The notes beneath the pieces are model-generated. The model was not told where the DNA came from, did no database searches, and saw only the letters and a program-made list of their open reading frames with translations. From Lachnospiraceae bacterium (GTDB lineage: Bacteria > Bacillota > Clostridia > Lachnospirales > Lachnospiraceae), in the NCBI GenBank assembly GCA_024695465.1, contig JAILID010000038.1, positions 1 to 37,646 of the forward strand: a stretch of 37,646 nucleotides of DNA, in the 5' to 3' direction. How positions within the stretch are numbered: position 1 is the first letter of the stretch; every line of letters begins with the position of its first letter. Below are positions 22,813-31,491 of the stretch, piece after piece. Both the position numbers and the translations under genes were made by a program.

Positions 22813-25800
22813 TTAATCCGCCCAGGACTTTCTCCTTATCCGGAAAAACCAGATGATGGCGGCAGCCGCCGCGGCGGCCATGATGAGATAAGGCGCGTAA
22901 TCCGAGCTGAAGCTGGTCGGAGCGACCAAAGCCTCCCGCTCAAAGGTCAGCGTCGAATCCGTTGGAAGCGTGAAGCTCTGCGACCGTGTTCCGCTGTTCT
23001 CCGTGATCTCCGGGGTCTCGACGCCGGCGTAGGAGACTGTATAATCGCTTCCATAGGTTACGGTAAATGTGCTTTCCTTACCTTCCTTAACCCGAAGTAC
23101 GATTGTCTCATTGGCCGCAAGCGGAACAGTGCTCCCATCTCCTCCGGCCGGATAAGAAGTCCCGCTTATATTTTCTCCGTTCCGGCTGATAAGCACAGTC
23201 TCTTTCTCCGCGGCAATGAGCACATTTATCCCTTCTCCCGTCTCATTGACGAGCGTCACGTCCGCGCTGGGATTCACGGGTTTCACATTTATTATTGCAG
23301 TGCCGTCGAACTCCGGAGTGTCGCCTGCGGGATCCGTCTTCACGATTGTCCCGATGGTAAGATCATTTTTGACCGGAACCGTCCAATAACCGGAAGGAAG
23401 ATCATAGTCCTCCGGAACCGCGGTTTCTTTCAGGTAGTAGGTTCCCACATTAAATCCGCTGAAGGAAACCGCGCCGTTTGAATCGCTGACAACAGACGTC
23501 CGGATTTTATTCTCATCCGTAAAGACATTGCTCTCGTAAACGTCAAAGGTTACCCCTGACAAGGCTTTCGCAGCCGAATCCTCCTCTGTAGACAGGCGCC
23601 CTTTCTTGGTGAAGGCAATCTCAGCCAGCGGATCGTTATAGAATTCCAATACGCCCTCGCTCGCCCCGGCGGGAACATTCCTCGCTCCTGTATCCACGCT
23701 GTTGGCTTCGGTTTCAATCTTATAATCCTCATCTGCGGTAAGCGTCCATGTGCCAAGAGGAAGCGCGCAGCCGTCTTTCGTGCTATCCTGCCGGAGTATG
23801 TAGGTATTCCCCGCGACAAACGCGGCATAATCATCGCTATCGGCTGTACTCCATGGAATTCTGATCTTCCCATTCTCATCTGTAGACAGAGTCCAACTGG
23901 TCTCTCCTCTTATCAGGGTAAAATTCGCGCCCGCAATAGGGGCGCCGCTGCTCTCCTTTTCTTTTAAGCAGATAATTAAATCTTTCTCCACACTTGGGGC
24001 GCTGCTCTCCGGGATGCTGTTGACCTCGTCGTCACCAACCTTCAGACTAAGATCCTTGTTGGTTTTCAAAAAGCCCCCGTAGGCGTCATCGGTCAGCGCG
24101 ATATTGACAACCTTTGTGTACATTTTACCCGTATATAAACGTTCCCCATTATTGATGAGTTCCCATTCAACTGAATCCGTACTCGCATCGTAGGCAGGGG
24201 CATTTGTTCCGTCCCCGCTGCTTGTAATACCGTTAGCGTCTGCTCCCGCGGCAGCCCCTTCGCTCAGGACATCGCTGATCGCCAGATCAGCCCTGCACCT
24301 TTCAATCGTATCTTTGACAATTTCAGCCATCGGCGTTATAAGCGTCGAAGGGTCATCCTTATCATCCATCCAATAATGATAGGTTTCATTTACCAGACGG
24401 TTCATATGCTTTATTCTGTCGTTATCATAATCTATAAAAACCGCCATGGCATATATATAATCGACGACCGTTTTCAATTGCGCTGCCGAATTTGAAACCA
24501 CGTCCCTATCAAAATGGGCTTTATAATCACTCAGATAGATGACGACCGGGGTTCGTCCGGCAGCCTTCGAAACCTGCGCCACTTCCAAAGCGTAGCCAAG
24601 CGGAAGCGTATGGTTTGTAGCGCCTCTAATGACATCATAGCCCGCAGCATGACTCAAGACGTCAGAGTAATTATCAAGAAATCCTGAATCTACTCGTTTA
24701 CTCCCTCCCCAGCTGATGAGGTACGCGCGGTTATAGACCCCATATTCATCATATTCCGTATTTAGATCCAGAGCGGTTTTCGCCGCCCGGCAGGCTGCGT
24801 ATCTGGCCCAAAGTGCCTTACTCTGATTTACCTCGTTTGCTTTTGCATTATGATCCATTGTCGTGGTTTCATCGATGACAAAAATAAAGTCCAGCTTCAT
24901 CCCTATCTGCTTTTGGAAGAAATTAAGGGTAATATCTACCGAGTTATCGGATTCATTATAGACGCTTGATTTCCATACCATATAGGGATTACTGCCATCC
25001 CCGTCAGCGTTGAGAGTCCCCCCCACCGCGTTATTCGGAACTGCTGACATGTCGTTGTCGTCCGGTGCCGTCTTTAATTCAATTGAGATATTCGGGTTTC
25101 CAAACATAGCGTCCACCGCATCCGCATCCTGATAAGTCATGGCGTCCGTCACCTCAACCTCGATCACATTCCCGTCGGCCAGCTCGATCTCCAGCTTCTC
25201 TGTCGTCGAAAAAGCCTGCAGACTCACAAGCCTCCAGTCTTCCCCCTCCCGGTCCACGCGGACCAGGCTCTCATCGGAAAAATGAACTTCGGCGATCTGC
25301 TCGAGCGGCAGGCTGATCCCGAGACTTTCAAGCAGCCCGCTTACAAGCACGCTTTCCCCTCCGTCCATCGACCAGCTATAGCCGTCATAGGCAAAGTCCA
25401 CCGTATAGGCAACGGCGTATTCCGAAAAGCCGGGCGCCGGAAAGCGGACGCCCTGCTCCGTCAGCTCGACGCCTTCTGTAATCTCAACGCCCTCGTGGAA
25501 GACATGGATATCCCCTACCGCCGACGCGATTGCCGGATCCGCGATCTCCACCGTCACCTCTTTTTCCGGCTGGAACTCATTTCCGTCGGATTTCAGCAGG
25601 GAGATATCATAGGCCTTAAGGATCCCGGCCTCTTCCCCTTCCGAGGCGAGCCGGGAGAGGATCTGGTCTTCATTTTCCGAAGCCACGGTCTCTACGGACA
25701 CGGAGAAATCCTGCGGCAGCTCCCCGGTAACCGTGACTGTAGCCTCATCGGCCTTTGCGGAGCTGCTGACCAGGGCCGCTTCCTCCTCCCGGTCAAAAGG

Positions 25801-26037
25801 AAGCAGGCCGAACCGGGAGCGAAAGCTCTCAGAGACCTGTTCCATGCGTTCCTTCTGCTCCTTCTCTCCGCCCGCTCCGGAAGAAAAGCCGAAAACCGCT
25901 CCTTCGTCAGCATAAACCGGCAGGCTGTTTCCCGCAGCAAGTATAAAGGCAAGGAAACAAACCGCAAAACGGCGGATAAAGACCGCATTCCCTCCTTTTC
26001 GCCTGTCATTTTTTCTTTCAAAAAGCGATTGCAACAT
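22813..26037 (-). CDS. Membrane-anchored surface protein with VWA-like and SpaA/Cna-B-like domains
   Basis: A 1074-residue exported protein, probably an adhesin. A signal peptide ends near residue 44 (NSLPVYADEG). Residues about 80-330 are beta-rich and unrecognised (VETVASENEDQIL). A VWA-like domain spans about 380-580 with a MIDAS-type motif D389-E-T-T-T (DETTTMD), GATNHT and IYLSDYKAH. Two SpaA/Cna-B-like beta-sandwich modules follow (GAPIAGANFTLIRG...TYILRQD and LSGVTFDVYE...TYYLKETAVP). The end is one membrane helix and RIRRKSWAD with no LPxTG-like motif, so it is probably held in the membrane. GGAGG lies eight bases before ATG 26037; an upstream ATG at 26091 has no such site. Promoter at 26214-26241. 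Confidence 0.8.
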   Translation of the reverse strand: MLQSLFERKNDRRKGGNAVFIRRFAVCFLAFILAAGNSLPVYADEGAVFGFSSGAGGEKEQKERMEQVSESFRSRFGLLPFDREEEAALVSSSAKADEATVTVTGELPQDFSVSVETVASENEDQILSRLASEGEEAGILKAYDISLLKSDGNEFQPEKEVTVEIADPAIASAVGDIHVFHEGVEITEGVELTEQGVRFPAPGFSEYAVAYTVDFAYDGYSWSMDGGESVLVSGLLESLGISLPLEQIAEVHFSDESLVRVDREGEDWRLVSLQAFSTTEKLEIELADGNVIEVEVTDAMTYQDADAVDAMFGNPNISIELKTAPDDNDMSAVPNNAVGGTLNADGDGSNPYMVWKSSVYNESDNSVDITLNFFQKQIGMKLDFIFVIDETTTMDHNAKANEVNQSKALWARYAACRAAKTALDLNTEYDEYGVYNRAYLISWGGSKRVDSGFLDNYSDVLSHAAGYDVIRGATNHTLPLGYALEVAQVSKAAGRTPVVIYLSDYKAHFDRDVVSNSAAQLKTVVDYIYAMAVFIDYDNDRIKHMNRLVNETYHYWMDDKDDPSTLITPMAEIVKDTIERCRADLAISDVLSEGAAAGADANGITSSGDGTNAPAYDASTDSVEWELINNGERLYTGKMYTKVVNIALTDDAYGGFLKTNKDLSLKVGDDEVNSIPESSAPSVEKDLIICLKEKESSGAPIAGANFTLIRGETSWTLSTDENGKIRIPWSTADSDDYAAFVAGNTYILRQDSTKDGCALPLGTWTLTADEDYKIETEANSVDTGARNVPAGASEGVLEFYNDPLAEIAFTKKGRLSTEEDSAAKALSGVTFDVYESNVFTDENKIRTSVVSDSNGAVSFSGFNVGTYYLKETAVPEDYDLPSGYWTVPVKNDLTIGTIVKTDPAGDTPEFDGTAIINVKPVNPSADVTLVNETGEGINVLIAAEKETVLISRNGENISGTSYPAGGDGSTVPLAANETIVLRVKEGKESTFTVTYGSDYTVSYAGVETPEITENSGTRSQSFTLPTDSTLTFEREALVAPTSFSSDYAPYLIMAAAAAAAIIWFFRIRRKSWAD

Positions 26038-26213
26038 GAATGTTTCCTCCAATCTGTTTTCCTCTATGCCTGCTTGTCGGATAGGAGACACTTTTGATAA
26101 ATGAAAGGGCTTCTGTTCATTTCAAAAAGAAAAGCGATACCCGCCAGTACCGCATAAAGTCTTCTATATTAAGAGCCTGCAGTAAGAAATATTCTTTTGA
26201 TTATATAGTATAT

Positions 26214-26241
26214 ATTTTATCACCATCGCATACCCTGTCAA
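26214..26241 (-). promoter_or_regulatory. Promoter for the VWA/SpaA surface-protein gene
   Basis: On the minus strand a consensus TTGACA (26241-26236) and TAAAAT (26219-26214) are 16 bases apart, in a notably AT-rich patch. The leader to the ATG at 26037 would be about 170 bases. I see no gene in 26038-26366; the rest is this leader and the uvrB terminator. Confidence 0.7.
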
Positions 26242-26301
26242 GATATATTTGTCTGGTCAAGTACAAACAATCAGCGTATCCTCTCTTCCCCTCCGGCAAA
26301 A

Positions 26302-26341
26302 AAAGCATTGCAGACGCCGCTTTCCCGCATCCGCAATGCTT
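26302..26341 (-). terminator. uvrB terminator, related to the hairpin array at 844-1172
   Basis: On the minus strand AGCATTGC, an interior loop and GCAATGCT form the stem, followed by TTTTTTT, 25 bases after the uvrB stop. The arms match those of array unit 5. Confidence 0.85.
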
Positions 26342-26366
26342 TCTCCGTACACCCAAACAAGGGTCT

Positions 26367-28466
26367 TTAAGCCATCCCGCCACGATTCTTCCGCCTGGCC
26401 TTGTTGTAGGTCTTGTAGGTCCTCTTCGGCTGTTCCTTCTTCTCCGCCGCCTTGCGGTTTGCCTTTCGCACCCTTCTTTCCGTATCGGATACATCGTCCA
26501 GATTCTTCTTCAATTCAATCATATGATCGCGCAGTTCCGCCGCCATCTCAAAGTTGAGCTCCACCGCCGCGGCCCGCATCTGCTTTTCAACCCTGGCAAT
26601 CAGATCCTCCAGCTCAGCCCGGCTCATATCTTCCGGATCCTTTTCCAGCTGTCTCTCCGTCCTCGCCACTTCCTTTGAGATCGAAATCAGATCCCGCACC
26701 GCCTTCTGAATCGTCATCGGGGTGATCCCGTGTTCCTCATTGTATTTCTGCTGGATCCCCCTGCGCCGATTGGTCTCCGTGATGGCCCGGTTCATCGATT
26801 CCGTCATGTTGTCGGCGTACATGATGACATGCCCCTCCGCGTTTCGGGAGGCCCTCCCGATTGTCTGGATGAGGGAAGTTTCCGACCGCAGAAAGCCCTC
26901 CTTATCCGCATCCAGTATCGCTACCAGGGTGATTTCCGGAATGTCAAGCCCCTCCCGGAGCAGGTTGATTCCAACCAGAACGTCGAAGACGTCCAGCCGC
27001 ATATCCCGGATAATCTCCGCCCTCTCCAGCGTATCGATATCCGAATGAAGGTAGCGGACCCGGATTCCGAGATCCTTGACATAATCCGTGAGATCTTCGG
27101 CCATCCTCTTGGTCAAAGTCGTGACCAGGATCTTCCCATGCCTCGCAATCTCCTTGTTGATTTCCCCGACCAGGTCGTCGATCTGGCCCTCGATCGGCCG
27201 GACGTCCACACACGGATCCAGCAATCCGGTGGGACGGATCACCTGTTCGGCCCGCAGAAGCTCATGGCTTTCCTCATATTTTCCGGGCGTCGCGGAGACG
27301 AACAGGATCTGGTCGATCCGATCTTCCCATTCGCCGAAATTCAGGGGCCGGTTGTCGAGAGCGGAGGGCAGACGGAAGCCGTAGTCGACCAAAGTGGATT
27401 TCCGGTTCCGGTCGCCGTTGTACATGGCCCCGATCTGCGGAATGGTCATGTGGGACTCATCGACGATGATGAGAAATTCATTTTTAAAATAATCAATCAG
27501 CGTATAGGGCGGATCCCCTTCCCGGCGGCCCGTCAGATGCCGGGAATAATTCTCGATCCCTGAACAGAAGCCCGTTTCCTTCATCATCTCGACGTCGAAG
27601 GCAGTCCGCTCCTCGATCCGCTGGGCCTCGATCAGCTTGTCATGGCTCTTGAAATAAAGAACCCGCTCCGCGCATTCCTCCTCGATGTCCTTGCAGGCCG
27701 CGTTCATCCGCTCCTGGGGGACGACGTAGAAGGAAGCCGGATAGATGGCCGCGTGAAGGAGCTCCGCGGTAATATCCCCGGTCAGCGGGTCGATCCGGCA
27801 GACCCGGTCGATCTCGTCCCCGAAGAATTCGATCCGGAGCGCGTATTCATTGTTGTCGGCGGGGATCAGCTCCAGCGTGTCGCCCTTGACCCGGAAGGTT
27901 CCCCGGTGAAAATCCATCTCATTCCGCTCATACTGCATATCGATCAATTCTTTTATCAGCTCGTCCCGGTCCTTTTGCATGCCCGGGCGGACCGAGGTCA
28001 TCATGTTGGCGAAATCCTCCGGCGCGCCGATGCCGTAAATGCAGGAGACCGAAGCCACGATGATGACGTCCCGGCGCTCGGAAAGCGAGGACAAGGCCGA
28101 CAGGCGCAGCTTATCGATCTCATCATTTACAGCGGAATCCTTCGCGATATAGGTATCCGAAGACGGGACGTAAGCTTCCGGCTGGTAATAGTCGTAATAG
28201 GAGACGAAATATTCCACCGCGTTCTCCGGGAAGAATTCCTTAAATTCACTGTAAAGCTGCCCCGCCAGGGTTTTATTGTGGGCAATGACCAGGGTCGGCT
28301 TCTGCAGCCGCTGGATCACGTTGGCCATGGTAAAGGTTTTGCCCGATCCGGTAACGCCCAGAAGGGTCTCGGCCCTGTTCCCTTTCTGAAAGCCTCTGAC
28401 CAGTTCCTCGATGGCTTCCGGCTGGTCCCCCGTAGGCTGGTATTCTGAGTGCAGCTTAAATTCCAT
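26367..28466 (-). CDS. uvrB: Excinuclease ABC subunit B
   Basis: A 699-residue DNA repair helicase-like protein that verifies lesions delivered by UvrA and loads UvrC. Walker A GVTGSGKT (about residues 38-45), the beta-hairpin region [18 protein letters not shown], the DEAD-like VDESHMT, and helicase motifs V/VI ([23 protein letters not shown]) are all present. The C-terminal UvrC/UvrA interaction motif is visible ([28 protein letters not shown]). Length is normal. GGAGG precedes the start codon ATGGAATTTAAG. It lies downstream of ftsX but is separated by the ftsX terminator and a 17-bp palindrome; uvrA and uvrC are not in the window. Confidence 0.98.
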   Translation of the reverse strand: MEFKLHSEYQPTGDQPEAIEELVRGFQKGNRAETLLGVTGSGKTFTMANVIQRLQKPTLVIAHNKTLAGQLYSEFKEFFPENAVEYFVSYYDYYQPEAYVPSSDTYIAKDSAVNDEIDKLRLSALSSLSERRDVIIVASVSCIYGIGAPEDFANMMTSVRPGMQKDRDELIKELIDMQYERNEMDFHRGTFRVKGDTLELIPADNNEYALRIEFFGDEIDRVCRIDPLTGDITAELLHAAIYPASFYVVPQERMNAACKDIEEECAERVLYFKSHDKLIEAQRIEERTAFDVEMMKETGFCSGIENYSRHLTGRREGDPPYTLIDYFKNEFLIIVDESHMTIPQIGAMYNGDRNRKSTLVDYGFRLPSALDNRPLNFGEWEDRIDQILFVSATPGKYEESHELLRAEQVIRPTGLLDPCVDVRPIEGQIDDLVGEINKEIARHGKILVTTLTKRMAEDLTDYVKDLGIRVRYLHSDIDTLERAEIIRDMRLDVFDVLVGINLLREGLDIPEITLVAILDADKEGFLRSETSLIQTIGRASRNAEGHVIMYADNMTESMNRAITETNRRRGIQQKYNEEHGITPMTIQKAVRDLISISKEVARTERQLEKDPEDMSRAELEDLIARVEKQMRAAAVELNFEMAAELRDHMIELKKNLDDVSDTERRVRKANRKAAEKKEQPKRTYKTYNKARRKNRGGMA

Positions 28467-28553
28467 TATATATCCTCCATAATAATCCGCTTCCCGTCAT
28501 TTAACGAGCGGCCGGAGCAGCCGGGCAAAGTCAGGCCGCCTCCCCGCAGAGCG

Positions 28554-28594
28554 TTTTCACGCCATGGGAAAGAAAACTTCCCATGGCGTGAAAA
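28554..28594. repeat. Perfect 17-bp inverted repeat between ftsX and uvrB
   Basis: TTTTCACGCCATGGGAA (28554-28570) and TTCCCATGGCGTGAAAA (28578-28594) are exact reverse complements around seven bases. T-rich ends on both strands make it terminator-like in either direction. On the minus strand it follows directly after the ftsX terminator, upstream of uvrB. Confidence 0.75.
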
Positions 28595-28624
28595 AAGGGC
28601 TTTCCGCATATCCGGCCAGCCCTT
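28591..28624 (-). terminator. Terminator of ftsEX
   Basis: On the minus strand AAGGGCT and AGCCCTT form a short stem followed by a run of T, about 50 bases after the ftsX stop at 28673. It abuts the 17-bp palindrome, giving two successive structures. Confidence 0.65.
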
Positions 28625-28672
28625 TACGATTCCCGGCATTCCCTCACAAGCCGCCGGCAAAGCAAAAATCCA

Positions 28673-29584
28673 TTATACCGACAGATGCTTTCTCACCGTA
28701 ATGATCGACCCGAAAAGGCCGATTCCGACTCCAAGAGCCAGCCCAACCGGAATCAGGGTCTGGAAAACCTGAGCGGCGGTCGGAAGTGAAGACGAAAGCG
28801 TAGCCAGAATCTCAAATCTCGTTAAAACAAAACCGATGAGCTTGTCATAAGCAAAAATCATGATCACAAGCGGAATCGCGGCGCCGATGGCTCCGAGCAG
28901 AAAGCCCTCCACGATGAAAGGCGCCCTGACAAAGGAGTCCGTAGCCCCGATATACTTCATGATCGCGATCTCATGCCTTCTGACCGATATGCCGATACTG
29001 ACGGTGTTGGAGATAAGGAAGACCGCGACCACCAGCAAAATGGCGATAATGGCAATGGAACCATAGGTAACCAGCGTATTAAATCCAATCAGGGTATTGA
29101 CCGCGCTGGCTGACTGATTGACCTTCCGGACATTTTCCAGCTTTTCAATCGCCGCCACTACTCCGGACTGGAATTCAATCTCGTCCACATGTACCGTATA
29201 ACTGGCGGAGTAGGCCAGCGGATTGTCCGACCCGAAGCTCTCGGCCAGCTCTTCATTTCCCTCAAAGTACTCGCGGCTGAACTCCTCCCAGGCTTCCTCG
29301 GCGGATGTGAAGGAGATGTCGGTCACATGCTCCATGTCCATGATCGTGAGGCCGATCTCCTTGATCCGCTCATCAGTAGTTCCCTCGTCAAAGAGAACAG
29401 AGATTCCCACTTCTTCCTCAAGGGTCCTTATGATGTAATTCACATTGATAAGGATTGAGAAGAAGATGCTGAAAAGAAGTATGCAGGCCGCCATCGTCGT
29501 GATGGACGCCATGGAAAACATACGGTTGCGCCAGATATTCTTAAAGCCTTGCCTGAAATTATAAAAGAGCGAACTAAGACTCAT
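28673..29584 (-). CDS. ftsX: Cell division protein FtsX (permease-like)
   Basis: A 303-residue membrane protein that, with FtsE, controls peptidoglycan hydrolases during division or elongation. It has an N-terminal helix (about residues 22-45, SMASITTMAACILLFSIFFS), a ~125-residue extracellular domain, then three membrane helices with the FtsX fold; the loop GISVRRHEIAIMKYIGATDSFVRAPFIVEG, written here as GISVRRHEIAIMKYIGATD and FVRAPFIVEG, is the typical coupling segment. The start at 29584 has GGAGGAGGG eight bases upstream and overlaps the end of ftsE by 11 bases, indicating translational coupling. ORF extensions to 29608 are less likely. FtsX is followed by a terminator. Confidence 0.95.
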   Translation of the reverse strand: MSLSSLFYNFRQGFKNIWRNRMFSMASITTMAACILLFSIFFSILINVNYIIRTLEEEVGISVLFDEGTTDERIKEIGLTIMDMEHVTDISFTSAEEAWEEFSREYFEGNEELAESFGSDNPLAYSASYTVHVDEIEFQSGVVAAIEKLENVRKVNQSASAVNTLIGFNTLVTYGSIAIIAILLVVAVFLISNTVSIGISVRRHEIAIMKYIGATDSFVRAPFIVEGFLLGAIGAAIPLVIMIFAYDKLIGFVLTRFEILATLSSSLPTAAQVFQTLIPVGLALGVGIGLFGSIITVRKHLSV

Positions 29585-30257
29585 GGTATTTGCCCTCCTC
29601 CACATCACTCGAAATAATACCCCGTCTCATGGTGATGACACGCTTGTGGAACATATCTACGAGTTCTCTGTTATGAGTGACGACAAGCACCGTTGTCCCG
29701 TTGTCATTGATTTTCTGAAGCAGATTCATGATATCAAGAGAATTTCTCGGATCAAGATTCCCGGTAGGCTCGTCCGCGAGGACCAGAGCCGGCTTGTTGA
29801 CGATCGCCCTGGCGACCGCGACGCGCTGCTGCTCTCCTCCGGACAGCTGACGCGGAAGACTTCTGTACTTCTCAGCCAGGCCTACCATCTGCAGCACTTC
29901 CGGAACCCGCTTCCGAATCCGCCAGACCGGCGTCTCTACCACGTGCTGGGCAAACGCGACATTTTCATAGACATTCCTGTCATTCAGCAGACGGAAATCC
30001 TGGAATACAACGCCGATCTCTCTCCGGTACTTTGGAATATCCTTATGTCTCAAGGTAGACAGCACATGATCATTCACCGTGATCTGTCCGTTCGTCGGCA
30101 TAAGCTCGTGCAGAAGGAGCTTGATCAGCGTAGACTTTCCTGAACCGCTCTCCCCGACAACAAAGACAAATTCCCCCTTATCTACGTGCAGCGTAATGTC
30201 ATTGACCGCAGGCTGACCTTTTTCGTAAGACTTGCTTACGTGGTCGAAATCGATCAT
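29574..30257 (-). CDS. ftsE: Cell division ATP-binding protein FtsE
   Basis: A 227-residue ABC ATPase on the cytoplasmic side of FtsX. Walker A GESGSGKST, Q-loop in VFQDFRLL, signature LSGGEQQR, Walker B ALVLADEPTGNLDP and the H-loop VTHNREL are intact. The start has AAGGAGG eight bases upstream. The last codons overlap ftsX by 11 bases. A promoter at 30297-30326 gives a short leader, so ftsEX is its own operon, separate from the CdaR-like regulator upstream. Confidence 0.97.
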   Translation of the reverse strand: MIDFDHVSKSYEKGQPAVNDITLHVDKGEFVFVVGESGSGKSTLIKLLLHELMPTNGQITVNDHVLSTLRHKDIPKYRREIGVVFQDFRLLNDRNVYENVAFAQHVVETPVWRIRKRVPEVLQMVGLAEKYRSLPRQLSGGEQQRVAVARAIVNKPALVLADEPTGNLDPRNSLDIMNLLQKINDNGTTVLVVTHNRELVDMFHKRVITMRRGIISSDVEEGKYHES

Positions 30258-30296
30258 AATAAAACCTCCTTATTGGTATTGCATCTTCCCCATGCT

Positions 30297-30326
30297 ATTA
30301 TAGGACGAAAAGGAGGCTTTTGTAAA
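30297..30326 (-). promoter_or_regulatory. Promoter for ftsEX
   Basis: On the minus strand TTTACA (30326-30321) and TATAAT (30302-30297) are 18 bases apart, about 40 bases upstream of the ftsE start. It lies just past the stop of the CdaR-like gene (30355). Confidence 0.7.
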
Positions 30327-30354
30327 GCATTCTTTCTGCCATTGGCTATTTCTG

Positions 30355-31446
30355 TCAATAATCAATAGATTCCATATAATTCATATAGCGGACCACCATG
30401 AGCGCGATCTTGAAGGTAATGGCGTCGTCAAATACCCTGAGATCCAGCCCCGTACTCTTCTGGAGCTTGTCCAGGCGGTAGACCAGCGTGTTCCGGTGAA
30501 TGTAGAGCTGGCGGGAGGTTTCCGATACATTGAGGCTGTTCTCAAAGAATTTATTGATGGTGGTAAGGGTCTCGTCGTCGAAATCATCCGGCGATTTTTC
30601 CGTAAAAATCTCCTTGATGAACATCTTACAGAGAGGAATCGGGAGCTGGTAGATCAGGCGGCCAATTCCCAGCTGGCTGTAAGCAATCACATCCTGATCG
30701 CCGAAAAAGATCTTTCCGACGTCGAGGGCCATTCTTGCCTCTTTGTAGGAACGGGAGACTTCCTTGATCTCATCGACGGCATTTCCGTAAGCCACATGCA
30801 GATTGGAAATGCTCTCGCCCCCCGCGTCCAGCGTCCGGATGATGCTCTCGGCAACTTCCTTCATCTCCTTCTGTCCGTCGGTCTCCTTTAGTTCCTTGAT
30901 CACAATAATGCTCTTCTCATCGACCGCCGTGATAAAATCGCTTTTTGATTTCGCGAAAAGGGCCCTCGTCGCTTCCAGGGAGCCGTAATCCCGGTTGTGA
31001 TCCGATTCGAGAATATAGACGACCCTCCTGGCGTTGGTCGCTATATGAAGCTTGATCGCCCGGTTCATGACGTCCACCATCAGAAGATTGTCAAGCAGAA
31101 GGTTCTTGATAAAATTGTCCTTATCGAAATGCTCTTTATAGGCGACAAGAAGGTTGTGGAGCTGGAAGGCGGCAAGCTTGCCGACCATGGCCATATCCTC
31201 TCCTCCGCTCACGACTACCACATATTCCACATTATAATCGTCAAAGACTTTGAAGTACATAGCTCCCCGAATCTCCTGGGATTCCGCCTGGGACTCTACA
31301 AAGCTGACAATATCCGTCCTCATCACCAAAATATCGTCCGAGGTGGACGCCACCACCTTTCCGTCAAGGTCAACCAGTACCAATCCGCACTTTGCGATAT
31401 TTCCGATTCCGCTAATTGTATCCTGCAACACCAGATTTGATATCAT
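30355..31446 (-). CDS. CdaR/PucR-type transcriptional regulator
   Basis: A 363-residue regulator with a variable N-terminal sensing part (about residues 1-115, LVLVDLDGKVVASTSDD), a central GGDEF-like CdaR domain (about 150-275, IVIKELKE, VAYGNAVDEIKEVSRSYKEA), and the PucR C-terminal helix-turn-helix at about 305-345 (LNVSETSRQLYIHRNTLVYR, then LDKLQKSTGLDLR). Family members respond to sugar diacids, purines or other small metabolites; the ligand here is unknown. GAGGAG precedes the ATG. It lies 45 bases downstream of the glutamine synthetase stop with no terminator between, so both may be on one transcript. No terminator was seen after it; the ftsEX promoter lies just downstream. Confidence 0.85.
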   Translation of the reverse strand: MISNLVLQDTISGIGNIAKCGLVLVDLDGKVVASTSDDILVMRTDIVSFVESQAESQEIRGAMYFKVFDDYNVEYVVVVSGGEDMAMVGKLAAFQLHNLLVAYKEHFDKDNFIKNLLLDNLLMVDVMNRAIKLHIATNARRVVYILESDHNRDYGSLEATRALFAKSKSDFITAVDEKSIIVIKELKETDGQKEMKEVAESIIRTLDAGGESISNLHVAYGNAVDEIKEVSRSYKEARMALDVGKIFFGDQDVIAYSQLGIGRLIYQLPIPLCKMFIKEIFTEKSPDDFDDETLTTINKFFENSLNVSETSRQLYIHRNTLVYRLDKLQKSTGLDLRVFDDAITFKIALMVVRYMNYMESIDY

Positions 31447-31491
31447 CGTTTCTCCTCACATTCTGAAAATGAAAACCGCTTTCCCGCGCCG

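Noticed and set aside
22813-26037. LPxTG-type wall anchoring of the VWA/SpaA protein
   Set aside because: The C-terminus reads VAPTSFSSDYAPYLIM before the helix; no LPxTG-like motif is visible.
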